Origin: Paraburkholderia acidipaludis NBRC 101816
Lineage (GTDB): Bacteria; Pseudomonadota; Gammaproteobacteria; Burkholderiales; Burkholderiaceae
Assembly: GCF_000684975.1 (NCBI RefSeq)
Contig: NZ_BAXZ01000005.1
Span: 186,001 to 250,000 of the forward strand
Reading direction: 5' to 3'
DNA: 64,000 bases
The first letter of the stretch is position 1; every line of letters begins with the position of its first letter. Positions 25,263 through 34,333 of the stretch are shown here, piece by piece. Made by a program: the position numbers and the translations under genes. The notes below the pieces were generated by a model. The model saw nothing but the letters and a program-made list of their open reading frames with translations. It was not told where the DNA came from and searched no databases.

Positions 25263-26411
25263 ATGAAAATCACCAGGCTCGAAACCTTCGTCGTCCCGCC
25301 CCGCTGGCTCTTTCTCAAGATCGAGACGGACGAAGGCATCGTCGGGTGGGGCGAGCCCATCGTCGAAGGCCGCGCGCATACGGTCGAAGCCGCCGTGCAC
25401 GAACTCGCCGACTATCTGATCGGCAAGGATCCGTTGCTCATCGAGGACCACTGGCAGGTCATGTACCGCGCAGGCTTCTATCGCGGCGGCCCGATTTCGA
25501 TGAGCGCCATCGCAGGCGTCGATCAGGCGCTGTGGGACATCAAGGGCAAGCACCATGGCGTGCCGGTGCATGCGCTGCTGGGCGGCCAGGTGCGCGACAA
25601 GATCAAGGTGTATTCGTGGATCGGCGGCGACCGTCCGAGCGATGTCGCGAACAACGCGCGCGCCGTGGTCGAGCGCGGCTTCAAGGCGGTCAAGATGAAC
25701 GGCTCGGAGGAGCTGCAGATCATCGACACCTTCGACAAGGTTCAAGGCGTCATCAACAACGTCGCGGCCGTGCGCGAGGCCGTGGGCCCGAACGTGGGCA
25801 TCGGCGTGGACTTCCATGGCCGCGTCCACAAGCCGATGGCCAAGGTGCTCGCGAAAGAACTCGATCCGTACAAGCTGATGTTCATCGAGGAGCCCGTGCT
25901 TTCGGAGAACGTGGAAGCCCTGCGCGACATCGTCAACCAGACGAGCACACCCATTGCGCTCGGCGAGCGGCTCTACTCGCGCTGGGACTTCAAACACATT
26001 CTCGCGGGCGGTTATGTGGACATCATCCAGCCCGATGCGTCGCATGCCGGCGGCATCACCGAATGCCGCAAGATCGCCGCGATGGCCGAGGCCTATGACG
26101 TCGCGCTAGCGCTGCACTGCCCGCTCGGCCCGATCGCGCTCGCCACCTGCCTGCAGATCGACGCCGTGAGCTACAACGCGTTCATCCAGGAGCAGAGCCT
26201 CGGCATCCACTACAACAAGGGCAACGATCTGCTCGACTACATCCGCAATCCCGAGGTCTTCCAGTACGAAGACGGCTTCGTGTCGATTCCGCAAGGGCCG
26301 GGCCTCGGCATCGAGGTGAACGAGGAGAAGGTGCGCGAGATGGCAAAGACCGGCCACCGCTGGCGCAATCCTGTGTGGCGCCACGCAGACGGCAGCGTCG
26401 CCGAGTGGTAA
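25263..26411 (+). CDS. dgoD: D-galactonate dehydratase
   Basis: A 382-aa enolase-superfamily enzyme, close in length and sequence to E. coli DgoD: WGEPIVEGRA, MYRAGFYRGGP, QALWDIKGKHHG, metal ligands in VDFHGR, FIEEP and GERL, the catalytic His in LALHCPLGP, and the ending WRNPVWRHADGSVAEW. It dehydrates D-galactonate to 2-keto-3-deoxygalactonate in the cytoplasm. The next steps (DgoK kinase, DgoA aldolase) are not encoded nearby, so they must lie elsewhere. ATG 25263 follows a short untranslated region after the divergent regulator. Confidence 0.95.
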   Translation: MKITRLETFVVPPRWLFLKIETDEGIVGWGEPIVEGRAHTVEAAVHELADYLIGKDPLLIEDHWQVMYRAGFYRGGPISMSAIAGVDQALWDIKGKHHGVPVHALLGGQVRDKIKVYSWIGGDRPSDVANNARAVVERGFKAVKMNGSEELQIIDTFDKVQGVINNVAAVREAVGPNVGIGVDFHGRVHKPMAKVLAKELDPYKLMFIEEPVLSENVEALRDIVNQTSTPIALGERLYSRWDFKHILAGGYVDIIQPDASHAGGITECRKIAAMAEAYDVALALHCPLGPIALATCLQIDAVSYNAFIQEQSLGIHYNKGNDLLDYIRNPEVFQYEDGFVSIPQGPGLGIEVNEEKVREMAKTGHRWRNPVWRHADGSVAEW

Positions 26412-26749
26412 GCGCCGGATCACGGCGAGCACGCCCCGACCCAAGGCTCGCGTGCCGCGCTGTGTACGTTACGTGACGCCTCGCGCGCAGCACGTTTCAC
26501 CGCCGTAACGTTTGAGGCCGCATCGAACCCGATTCGCCGCGTGACGCCCCCGGGCGCACGCGGCGAATGTCGTTTACGCACATAAGCAGAACGCGGCCCG
26601 AGTCGCGCAAACGCCCGCCACACAAGGCCCGGCACCCTTGCGCACCACGCCGCGCCGCATCGCACCGCATTGCACGACAGGGCCGCCGCACGACTGGCCT
26701 GCTCCTTGCTGAATCTCCTGCGAGACCACGACAAATCGCAGGGACACAC
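26412..26749. other. Intergenic region after dgoD
   Basis: A 338-base gap with no convincing gene. Its main content is the long hairpin at 26532-26568. Confidence 0.5.
26532..26568. terminator. Long hairpin downstream of dgoD
   Basis: ATTCGCCGCGTG (26532-26543) pairs perfectly with CACGCGGCGAAT (26557-26568), and CGCCC/GGGCG extends the stem inward past a single bulged A. The resulting 17-bp stem is very stable. No T-run follows, so it may protect the mRNA 3' end or terminate with Rho. Confidence 0.55.
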
Positions 26750-27049
26750 ATGGAAGCGATGCTCCCCGACTATCTGATTCGCGAACAAGCCGCCGTCGGT
26801 GCGCTGGTCGCTTTCGGGATCATGCGCGTGATCGCGGCGGCCATGGCCTGCACGCGCGGCTGGCGCATCCTCACGGTCGAGCACGCCTTCATCGGCTTCG
26901 CGGTGCTGTGGTGTGCGCCCGAGCTTCTCGACCTGCTCTCGCATCCGTCCTCGGCGCTCGCGCTCGCCGGGCTCGAGGGCAAGGCCATCGGCTGCGCCAT
27001 CGCCCTCTTCTTCGCGCCCATCCTCAGCCACCGGCTAGGCTACGAGTGA
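26750..27049 (+). CDS. Small membrane protein
   Basis: A 99-aa protein with about three membrane segments: AVGALVAFGIMRVIAAAMA, LTVEHAFIGFAVLWCAPELLDLL and KAIGCAIALFFAPILSHRLG. I do not recognise a family. Start ATG 26750 has AGGG about 6 bases upstream; the frame is open further but the upstream residues are Arg/Pro-rich and not protein-like. It converges on the CopD-like gene with about 30 bases between stops. Function unknown. Confidence 0.6.
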   Translation: MEAMLPDYLIREQAAVGALVAFGIMRVIAAAMACTRGWRILTVEHAFIGFAVLWCAPELLDLLSHPSSALALAGLEGKAIGCAIALFFAPILSHRLGYE

Positions 27050-27082
27050 GGCCGCGGCGCGCCGGACCCGCCGGCGCGCGTA

Positions 27083-28009
27083 TCAGCCCTGCAACACATA
27101 GCCCGGCACGCTGCGCGCCAGCACGGCCGCGACCACGAGCACGCCGATCATCACGATCGCTTCCAGATGGATCAGGTTCACGAAGCGGCGCGCGGCGGCT
27201 GTCGAGGCCGAGCGGCGCAGTTCCGGCATCGCGATGATCCGGTTGTAGCCGCCCAGCACGAGTGCGAGCGTCACGAGGCTCAGCTTGAGCAGCAACACGT
27301 GGCCCCACGAGCTGCCGGTGAGCGCGGCAAACGAGCCGCCCGTGCCGCGCAAGGCGTTGAACACGCCGGTCGCAAACACGATCCCGACAGCGAAAAGCGC
27401 CACGTTCGACACCTGCGCCGAGGTGCGGATCAACATGCCGCGCGCGGTCGAGGCGCCGAGCGCCGGCAGCACGGCGAGTCCGCCTGCCATGACGATGCCG
27501 CTCCATGCGCTCGCGCTCAGCACGTGCAGCGTGTGCAAGCCGAGCGCGGCCGAGGCAAAGCCGGCGTCGGCGGCATGGCCGAGCGCGGCGCGGCCGCCCG
27601 CGGTCACGATGAGCGCGATCCACAGCACGCCGTCGCGCAGCGCACCGCCCGCGGCAAATACGGTCACGAGGAACAGAAGCGCGCCGCCGAACGCGACGCT
27701 CCACGCCTGCCCCACATGCGTCTGCGCGAGTACCGTCGAAACCACGCCGAAGGCCGAAGGCAACGGTTCGCCGCTGATCGACGCACTCTCGTAGAGCAGC
27801 CACATGAGAAGCGCGACCACGAGCACGAGGGCCGACGCGCGCTGCGAGCGTTGCGCGCGCAGCCATGCCGCGCGGGCGGGCGAGACGGGACTGTTGCCGT
27901 CCTTGCCGAGCCACGCGCCATAGAGCGCCGAGCCTAGCGCGAACGCATACGAGACGTTGACGAGGGCGGCCATCGCGACCTGCCCGATCCAGAGCCAGTC
28001 AGCCTTCAT
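27083..28009 (-). CDS. CopD-family membrane protein
   Basis: A 308-aa protein with eight or so membrane helices and a CopD (copper resistance D) domain: RAALGHAADAGFASAALGLHTLHVLSASAWSGIVMAGGLAVLP, with the conserved His residues in membrane segments, and LLLKLSLVTLALVLGGYNR. CopD-type proteins move copper across the inner membrane, normally together with periplasmic CopC; no CopC gene is present here. Start ATG 28009 (MKADWLWIG) is preceded by GAGGAGGGG; a longer frame upstream has Cys-rich residues unlike the family. Confidence 0.82.
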   Translation of the reverse strand: MKADWLWIGQVAMAALVNVSYAFALGSALYGAWLGKDGNSPVSPARAAWLRAQRSQRASALVLVVALLMWLLYESASISGEPLPSAFGVVSTVLAQTHVGQAWSVAFGGALLFLVTVFAAGGALRDGVLWIALIVTAGGRAALGHAADAGFASAALGLHTLHVLSASAWSGIVMAGGLAVLPALGASTARGMLIRTSAQVSNVALFAVGIVFATGVFNALRGTGGSFAALTGSSWGHVLLLKLSLVTLALVLGGYNRIIAMPELRRSASTAAARRFVNLIHLEAIVMIGVLVVAAVLARSVPGYVLQG

Positions 28010-28575
28010 CGGGCCAGCCCCTCCTCGCTCACCGCACAGGAAGCGGGCAAGGAAACGATGGCCTTGCGGGCATGCCGCATCGAAAAGGAAAGAGCAATTA
28101 GAGTCATCGAGAGCAGTGGCAGGGAAACAACATGAAAACAAAGCTGCGCGAAACCGTCAGGCCGTGCCGTAACCGTCTCACAGGCGGCACCTGACAGACG
28201 GGCCTCGTTCGATAGATACCGCGCCAATCGGTTCAATCGGCGACGAGACCTCGGCACGCGGCGACGGTCGCGAGAAGACAAACTCACCCGCCGGCGCCTG
28301 GCGCGACCCGGCCGAGTGTGAGCAATCCCGCACCACGGATCGGTCATTGGGTGCAGAATGATACCGACGAAAGCGTGTCGATTTGCCGCGAACACATCGG
28401 GAAGCCTCGTCACAGGGCCGACTGGCGGGTGCGTCAAATAGTCGCTATCAGGTCGCAATGATAGAATCGCTGCGTCACCGCAGCGCGCACGGTCTTCTGT
28501 TTTTCATCGCGCGCAGCCTAAAACCCGGGCTCCTCGAGGCCTGGTTCAGGTTCACGATAAAAGATGGAGTTACGC
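28010..28575. other. Intergenic region upstream of cytochrome genes
   Basis: About 565 bases between the divergent CopD-like and cytochrome genes. Open frames here are low-complexity and lack ribosome-binding sites, so I call none. Promoters for both neighbours must lie here; I could not place boxes securely. Confidence 0.45.
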
Positions 28576-29322
28576 GTGTCCCCAAGACGTATCCTCCGAC
28601 CGCTCATTCCGCTCGTTGCGCCGCTGGGAGCCGTACTGCTCATCGGGACGACCGGCCTCCTCACCGCCGCTCACGCGCAGACGCCCCCGCAGCCCAAAGC
28701 CCCCGACACGATCGAAGCGCGCGTGCAGGGCTGCACCGCGTGCCACGGCACGCACGGCCAGGGCACCGACAACGACTACTTCCCGCGTCTCGCCGGCAAA
28801 CCGGCCGAGTACCTGTACAACCAGTTGATGAACTTTCGCGAGGGGCGCCGCAAGTACCCTCCGATGAACTACCTCGTCACCTATCTCTCCGACGACTACC
28901 TGCACGAGATCGCCACGTACTTCTCGCAGCAGCGGCCGCCCTATCCGCCGCCCGCGCAGCCGACGGTGGCAGGCAGCACGCTCGCGCACGGACGTGACAT
29001 CGTCCTGCACGGCGACCCGGGCAAGGAAGTCCCGGCCTGCGCGGCCTGCCACGGCGCGAAGCTGACCGGGATGGAGCCGGCGATCCCCGGGCTCGTCGGC
29101 CTTCATGCGGACTACATCAGCGCGCAGATCGGCGCCTGGCGCTCGGGTTCGCGCCACGCCAAGACGCCGGACTGCATGCATGAAATCGCCACGCGACTCA
29201 CCGACGACGACGTGAACGCGGTCGCGGCCTGGCTCTCGACCCAGCCCGCTCCGCAGAATCCCGTGCCGGCACCGGCGAACTCGTTGAAAACGCCGCTTGC
29301 CTGCGGCAGCGAACCGCAATAA
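28576..29322 (+). CDS. Diheme cytochrome c4-like protein
   Basis: A 248-aa exported cytochrome with a signal peptide ending in AHAQ and two heme-binding CxxCH motifs, CTACH (about residues 53-57) and CAACH (about 155-159). Each is followed by c4-type features (FPRLAGKPAEYLYNQL; AIPGLVGLHADYISAQI). It transfers electrons in the periplasm, probably to a terminal oxidase. I choose GTG 28576 because GGAG lies 6 bases upstream; ATG 28564 is the alternative and overlaps that site. The triheme cytochrome gene follows 21 bases later. Confidence 0.9.
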   Translation: MSPRRILRPLIPLVAPLGAVLLIGTTGLLTAAHAQTPPQPKAPDTIEARVQGCTACHGTHGQGTDNDYFPRLAGKPAEYLYNQLMNFREGRRKYPPMNYLVTYLSDDYLHEIATYFSQQRPPYPPPAQPTVAGSTLAHGRDIVLHGDPGKEVPACAACHGAKLTGMEPAIPGLVGLHADYISAQIGAWRSGSRHAKTPDCMHEIATRLTDDDVNAVAAWLSTQPAPQNPVPAPANSLKTPLACGSEPQ

Positions 29323-29343
29323 GGCGCCGGGGGAGACAGCCAT

Positions 29344-30648
29344 ATGAACCGCAAGTCCCTGTTCGCACTTTCCGCCGTGATCGCCGCGGCCGCCGCGGTG
29401 CTCGTGCCGGCGCTGTGGTCCGGCAGCCGCTATCTGCACGACGGCGTGGCCTTCGCGGCAACGTCCGCCGACCAGACCGGAGATGCCGATCTCATCAAGC
29501 GCGGCGAGTATCTTGCGCGCGCCGGCGATTGCGTCGCCTGCCACACGGTGCGCGGCGGCAAGCTCTTCGCGGGCGGCCTGCCGATGGCCACGCCGTTCGG
29601 CACGCTCTACACGCCCAACATCACGCCCGACGACCAGTACGGCATCGGCAAGTGGAGCGCCGACGACTTCTACCGCGCCATGCATACGGGCCGCTCGAAG
29701 GACGGCAGCCTGCTCTATCCGGCGTTCCCGTTCGCGAGCTACACGAAGGTCACGCGCGCCGATGCGGACGCGATCTACGCCTATCTGCGCTCGGTGGCGC
29801 CCGTGCACGTGGCGAGCCGTCCGCACGAGCTGAAGTTCCCGTTCAACAACCGCAACCTGCTGATCGGCTGGCGCACGCTGTTCTTCCATGAGGGCGAGTA
29901 CAAGCCCGACCCGAGCCAGTCGGTCGAATGGAACCGCGGCGCCTATCTGGTGGAAGGCCTCGGCCACTGCAGCATGTGCCACACCTCGATCAACGCGGTA
30001 GGCGGCCCGGTCAACTCGGCGGCCTTCGCGGGCGGCCTGATCCCGCTGCAGAACTGGTACGCGCCTTCGCTCACGTCGAGCGAAGGCGGCCTCGGCCACT
30101 GGGACATCACGGAGATCTCGAGCCTCCTGAAGACCGGCATCTCGGAGCGCGGCGCCGTGTTCGGCCCGATGGCCGACGTGATCCACAACAGCCTGCAGTA
30201 CCTCTCGGACGACGACATCAAGGCGATGGCCACGTACCTCAAGACCATCCCGCAGAAGAAGGAGGCGCCCGAGACGATGCAGATGGAGACTTCGGAGGCT
30301 TTCGGCGGCGAACTGCTGCAGCAAGGCCAGAAGATCTACCACGACAATTGCGCGAAGTGTCACGCGGAAAACGGCCTCGGCATGCCGCCGAACTTCCCGC
30401 CGCTCGCGAACAACCAGTCGATCCAGATGATTTCCGCCGTGAACCCGATCCGCATGGTGCTCAATGGCGGCTATCCGCCGAGCACCGAGCGCAATCCGCG
30501 GCCTTACGGCATGCCGCCGTTTGCCCAGGCGCTGTCGAACCAGGAAGTCGCGGCCGTGGTGACCTTCATCCGCATGTCCTGGGGCAACAAGGGCAAGCCG
30601 GTGTCGCCGCAACAGGTGGCCGATCTGCGCTCCGCGCCGCTCGACTAG
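29344..30648 (+). CDS. Triheme cytochrome c
   Basis: A 434-aa exported protein with three CxxCH motifs at about residues 63 (CVACH), 209 (CSMCH) and 336 (CAKCH), the spacing of the cytochrome c subunits of membrane-bound alcohol, gluconate and aldehyde dehydrogenases. Such subunits take electrons from a flavin, PQQ or molybdenum partner and pass them to ubiquinone or an oxidase. No dehydrogenase subunit is encoded beside it; the diheme c4 gene upstream is the only partner in view. The N-terminus has an uncleaved or cleavable signal helix (residues 5-25). Confidence 0.9.
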   Translation: MNRKSLFALSAVIAAAAAVLVPALWSGSRYLHDGVAFAATSADQTGDADLIKRGEYLARAGDCVACHTVRGGKLFAGGLPMATPFGTLYTPNITPDDQYGIGKWSADDFYRAMHTGRSKDGSLLYPAFPFASYTKVTRADADAIYAYLRSVAPVHVASRPHELKFPFNNRNLLIGWRTLFFHEGEYKPDPSQSVEWNRGAYLVEGLGHCSMCHTSINAVGGPVNSAAFAGGLIPLQNWYAPSLTSSEGGLGHWDITEISSLLKTGISERGAVFGPMADVIHNSLQYLSDDDIKAMATYLKTIPQKKEAPETMQMETSEAFGGELLQQGQKIYHDNCAKCHAENGLGMPPNFPPLANNQSIQMISAVNPIRMVLNGGYPPSTERNPRPYGMPPFAQALSNQEVAAVVTFIRMSWGNKGKPVSPQQVADLRSAPLD

Positions 30649-30701
30649 GCACGCTGCGGTCCCGCGCAAGCCGTTACTGCTATAGTTGCGTCTGCCTGAA
30701 G

Positions 30702-30735
30702 GGGCGCAGCCTGCTGAACAACGCGGGCTGCGCCC
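30702..30735 (+). terminator. Hairpin after cytochrome operon
   Basis: GGGCGCAGCC (30702-30711) pairs with GGCTGCGCCC (30726-30735) in a perfect 10-bp stem about 50 bases after the triheme gene. The T-run is poor (TTCGC). Confidence 0.6.
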
Positions 30736-30863
30736 TTCGCTATTGGGATCCGGAAGGTTGCGGCAGGCTCGCGGACCCGGCCTGCGGCGTGTCGCGCGGC
30801 GCTCGAGACGGGTAGAGCCTGGGGCGGTAAAGCTTGAGGCAGGTAGAAGAAGAAGGAGTTGGT

Positions 30864-31484
30864 ATGCACGCCGGTGAGCGTCTGAACAGCATTACTCACC
30901 TCGTGGGCGCAATGTTGTCGGTGGCGGGCCTCGTGTCGCTCGTGACGATAGGCGCGCTCGATCACGACGCGTACAAGGTCGTGAGCTTCAGCGTTTATGG
31001 CGCCATGCTTTGCGCCTTGTACACGATTTCAACGCTGTATCACGGCGTGCGCGGGCCGCGTCTGAAGGCGTTTCTGCAGAAATGCGATCATTCGGCAATC
31101 TATCTGCTGATCGCGGGCAGCTATACTCCGTTCACGCTCGTGACGTTGCGCGGGCCGTGGGGCTGGTCGCTGTTCGGCGTGAGCTGGGGGCTGGCCGCGC
31201 TCGGCATCGTGCAGGAACTCACGCTCGGCCGGCGCACGCGCCTCGTTTCGATGATCCTGTATGTGGTCATGGGCTGGCTCGCGATAGTGGCGGTGCGCCC
31301 GTTGCTCGAAGCCTTGCCGGCCGCGGGCACGGCCTGGCTCCTGACCGGCGGCATCATCTATAGCGTCGGCATTTATTTTTTCGTCAACGACGAACGCATC
31401 CGGCACGGACACGGTATCTGGCATCTGTTCGTACTGGCCGGGAGCGTCTGTCAATTCGTCAGCGTCGCGCGCTACGTCGCGTGA
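30864..31484 (+). CDS. Hemolysin III / PAQR-family membrane protein
   Basis: A 206-aa protein with seven membrane helices. The PAQR hallmarks are STLYHGVRG after helix 2, CDHSAIYLLIAGSYTPF in helix 3, and GHGIWHLFVLAGS in the last helix, which supply the conserved Ser, Asp and His residues of the metal site. The bacterial members (YqfA, hemolysin III) are thought to act on membrane lipids; the hemolysin name is historical. Start ATG 30864 has AAGGAG 5 bases upstream. Confidence 0.88.
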   Translation: MHAGERLNSITHLVGAMLSVAGLVSLVTIGALDHDAYKVVSFSVYGAMLCALYTISTLYHGVRGPRLKAFLQKCDHSAIYLLIAGSYTPFTLVTLRGPWGWSLFGVSWGLAALGIVQELTLGRRTRLVSMILYVVMGWLAIVAVRPLLEALPAAGTAWLLTGGIIYSVGIYFFVNDERIRHGHGIWHLFVLAGSVCQFVSVARYVA

Positions 31485-31707
31485 CGCATCATTAGCGAAG
31501 CCATCGCATGACCGCCGCAGTGTCCGCGGCCACGCGATGCAACTCAACGCCAGCCGGCGGGCCCTGATAGCCCGCCGTCCAGACGGCGCGCGCACTGGCG
31601 CACCGTTTTCGTAACGCGAGAAGGCCGGGGCCACAAGGGCTCCTCGCAGCCGCGCGCAAGCGCGCCGCGCTGCGCCGCTCGCGCCATCGCAACAAGAAAG
31701 AGTATTT

Positions 31708-33360
31708 ATGTCCTTCGATTCCCTCGGCTTGTCCGAACCCCTGGTCCGCGCCGTCAACGAACTCGGCTACACGACGCCCACGCCCATCCAGCTGCAAGCG
31801 ATCCCCGCCGTGCTGAACGGCGGCGACCTGCTGGCCGGCGCCCAGACGGGCACCGGCAAGACCGCCGGCTTTACGCTCCCGATCCTCCAGCGCCTCTCGG
31901 AAATGCCGCCTGCCGCCGGTGGCAAGCGCGTGGTGCGCGCGCTGATCCTCACGCCCACGCGCGAACTCGCCGCCCAGGTGGAAGAAAGCGTGCGGGCCTA
32001 CGGCAAGTACCTGAAGCTGCGCTCCACGGTGATGTTCGGCGGTGTCGGCATCAATCCGCAGATCGACGCCTTGAAGCGCGGCGTGGATATCGTCGTCGCG
32101 ACGCCTGGGCGCCTGCTCGATCACATGCAGCAGAAGACCATCGACCTCTCGCAGCTCGAGATCCTCGTGCTCGACGAAGCCGACCGCATGCTCGACATGG
32201 GCTTCATCCACGACATCAAGCGCGTGCTCGCCAAGCTGCCGCCGAAACGCCAGAACCTGCTCTTCTCGGCCACCTTCGCCGACGAGATCAAGGCGCTCGC
32301 CGACAGCCTGCTCGATTCGCCCGCGCTCATCGAAGTCGCGCGGCGCAACACCACGGCCGAGACCGTGGCGCAGAAGGTCTACCCCGTCGACCGCGACCGC
32401 AAGCGCGAACTGCTCACGCACCTGATCCGCCAGCACAACTGGTTCCAGGTGCTCGTGTTCACGCGCACGAAACACGGTGCGAACCGCCTTGCCGAGCAGC
32501 TCGCGAAAGACGGCATCAGCGCGCTCGCGATTCACGGCAACAAGAGCCAGTCGGCGCGCACGCGCGCGCTTGCCGAGTTCAAGGACGGCACGCTGCAGGT
32601 GCTGGTCGCAACCGACATCGCGGCGCGCGGCATCGACATCGACCAGTTGCCGCACGTCGTCAATTTCGACCTGCCGAACGTGCCCGAGGACTACGTGCAC
32701 CGCATCGGCCGCACGGGACGCGCAGGGGCGACGGGCGAGGCGGTGTCGCTCGTGTGCGTCGACGAGCACCAGTTGCTCAAGGATATCGAGAAGCTCATCA
32801 AGCGCGCCGTTCCGCAAGAAGTGATTCCCGGCTTCGAGCCGGACCCGAACGCCAAGCCCGAGCCGATCCAGCGGCGCAGCCAGGGAGGCGGCGCGCGCGC
32901 GCCGCGCCAGGCGCAAGGTAACGGTCAGGCGCGCAGCAACGCGGGTAGCGGCCAGGGCAAGCCTGCCCAGGCGCGCGGCGAGGGGCGTGGCGAATCGCGC
33001 AATGGCGGCAACGGTAATGGCTCGGGCGATCGGGGCGGCAATCGCGGTGGCGATCGGGGCAGCAATCGGAACGGTCAGCCTGGCGGCAACCGGAGCGCCG
33101 ACGGCAACGGCGCACAACGTGCATCGAAGCCCAGCGGTGGTGCGCGGCCTGTGAAGGCGCAAGGCCCGGGCGCCGGCGCATCGCGCGCGGAGCACACGCG
33201 CCGCGAAAGCGCGCACGATCACGACCGCCCGCGCGGCGCATCCCATGAAGGCGCCGCCGCACGCCCGCCACGCAAAGCGCAGTCGAATCCCGGCGCGCTG
33301 CTGAGCGGACGGCCCGGCGGCGACGCGCGCCGCAACGGCCGCGGCACCCACGACCGTTGA
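31708..33360 (+). CDS. rhlE: DEAD-box RNA helicase, RhlE type
   Basis: A 550-aa helicase with Q motif (TPTPIQLQAIP), motif I AQTGTGKT, Ia PTRELAAQ, II DEAD, III SAT, and VI HRIGRTGRAG in the first 370 residues. The last 160 residues are a Gly/Arg/Asn/Asp-rich tail with imperfect repeats (GDRGGNRGGDRGSNRN) that should bind RNA nonspecifically. RhlE-type helicases remodel ribosome-assembly intermediates and structured mRNAs, often in the cold. ATG 31708 has AAGAAAGAG upstream. Confidence 0.92.
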   Translation: MSFDSLGLSEPLVRAVNELGYTTPTPIQLQAIPAVLNGGDLLAGAQTGTGKTAGFTLPILQRLSEMPPAAGGKRVVRALILTPTRELAAQVEESVRAYGKYLKLRSTVMFGGVGINPQIDALKRGVDIVVATPGRLLDHMQQKTIDLSQLEILVLDEADRMLDMGFIHDIKRVLAKLPPKRQNLLFSATFADEIKALADSLLDSPALIEVARRNTTAETVAQKVYPVDRDRKRELLTHLIRQHNWFQVLVFTRTKHGANRLAEQLAKDGISALAIHGNKSQSARTRALAEFKDGTLQVLVATDIAARGIDIDQLPHVVNFDLPNVPEDYVHRIGRTGRAGATGEAVSLVCVDEHQLLKDIEKLIKRAVPQEVIPGFEPDPNAKPEPIQRRSQGGGARAPRQAQGNGQARSNAGSGQGKPAQARGEGRGESRNGGNGNGSGDRGGNRGGDRGSNRNGQPGGNRSADGNGAQRASKPSGGARPVKAQGPGAGASRAEHTRRESAHDHDRPRGASHEGAAARPPRKAQSNPGALLSGRPGGDARRNGRGTHDR

Positions 33361-33371
33361 TCGCGACACGG

Positions 33372-33396
33372 CGGTCGGCCACACCCTGGCCGACCG
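33372..33396. terminator. Hairpin after rhlE
   Basis: CGGTCGGCCA (33372-33381) and TGGCCGACCG (33387-33396) form a perfect 10-bp stem 11 bases after the rhlE stop. No T-run. Confidence 0.5.
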
Positions 33397-33444
33397 TCGT
33401 CGACATCGTCTAAAGGACTGCGCGAGAGAGTCTTCGCGCAACAG

Positions 33445-33475
33445 AAAGGCCCGCCGAACATCCGGCGGGCCTTTT
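33445..33475. terminator. Bidirectional terminator
   Basis: AAAGGCCCGCC (33445-33455) pairs with GGCGGGCCTTT (33464-33474), followed by TT on the plus strand and by TTTCT on the minus strand. It separates convergent rhlE and the ferritin-like gene. Confidence 0.78.
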
Positions 33476-33499
33476 GCCTGCAACGCGCAGCGCGCTTGC

Positions 33500-34333
33500 C
33501 TAGCGGAAGAACACGTGCTGCGTGATCTTGGCGAGCGGGTAATGCACGCCAGGCTGAATCCGCGCGGGAATATCGAGCGGCTTGAGCAACATCTTCACGC
33601 ACATGTCAGCCGAAAGATTGTGCCGCACGAGCCGGTTCACGCGCGCAGTCAGTTCGCGGTTGTAAGCGGGGTCGTTCACGCGGTCCGGATAACGTATGGC
33701 GAACACGTGACGCAGCGCGATCTCCGAATCCTCGTTCTTGATCTCCATTACCCGGCGCAGCAACGCGCCGAGCACCGCCAGCCGGCCCTGCCCCTCAATC
33801 TGGTTGTACTTCTTGAAGTAGCGGAAAAAGTGCTTGTAGTGGCGCACTTCGTCGGAGCGGATGTGGTCGGTGATCTCCTTGAGCACCGGCTCGTTCGAGC
33901 ATTCGCCAATCGCACGATACAGCGTGGCCGTGCCCGTTTCGACCACGCAGCGCGCCACCATTTCGAGCCCGCGCGTCTTCTCGAACTCCTCGAACGAGCA
34001 GGTCTTCGAATACTCCGCGAAGAAGTTGTGGAACGCGGTGTCCCAGTCGAACTCGGGCCACACGTACTGGATGTAGGTCTTCAGCGCGCGGCCGTGCTGA
34101 AGCTCCTCCGGCTCCCACTCGGTGTTGAGCCATTCCGAGACCTCGGGGTCGCCATTGAAGAACACGCTCAGATTGCTGGTGTACAGGTCCGAGCCGCTCT
34201 CGATGAACGACGAGGCACACAGCAGCAGCATCAGATCTTCGTTGGCCGCGGCGCGCCGACGATCGATGCGTGTAAGGTCAATGTCTTCGATGCGCCAAGG
34301 CATCACGTGGCGAGGCTCAATGTCGTTATGCAT
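33500..34333 (-). CDS. Ferritin-like diiron domain protein
   Basis: A 277-aa helical protein. Two E..H pairs typical of a ferritin-like or acyl-carrier desaturase-like diiron site are visible: EPEELQHGRALKTY (about residue 90) and RSDEVRHYKHFFRYF (about residue 176), with further Glu in the helices between (SFEEFEKTRGLEM, VETGTA). The substrate is unknown; oxidase, desaturase or hydroxylase roles are possible. Start ATG 34333 (MHNDIEPRH) has GGGAG 9 bases upstream, and the extended frame before it is not protein-like. It is transcribed alone, leftward. Confidence 0.8.
   Translation of the reverse strand: MHNDIEPRHVMPWRIEDIDLTRIDRRRAAANEDLMLLLCASSFIESGSDLYTSNLSVFFNGDPEVSEWLNTEWEPEELQHGRALKTYIQYVWPEFDWDTAFHNFFAEYSKTCSFEEFEKTRGLEMVARCVVETGTATLYRAIGECSNEPVLKEITDHIRSDEVRHYKHFFRYFKKYNQIEGQGRLAVLGALLRRVMEIKNEDSEIALRHVFAIRYPDRVNDPAYNRELTARVNRLVRHNLSADMCVKMLLKPLDIPARIQPGVHYPLAKITQHVFFR

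Noticed and set aside
28006..28458. Minus-strand open frame between CopD-like and cytochrome genes
   Set aside because: Arg-rich low-complexity translation, no ribosome-binding site, no family.
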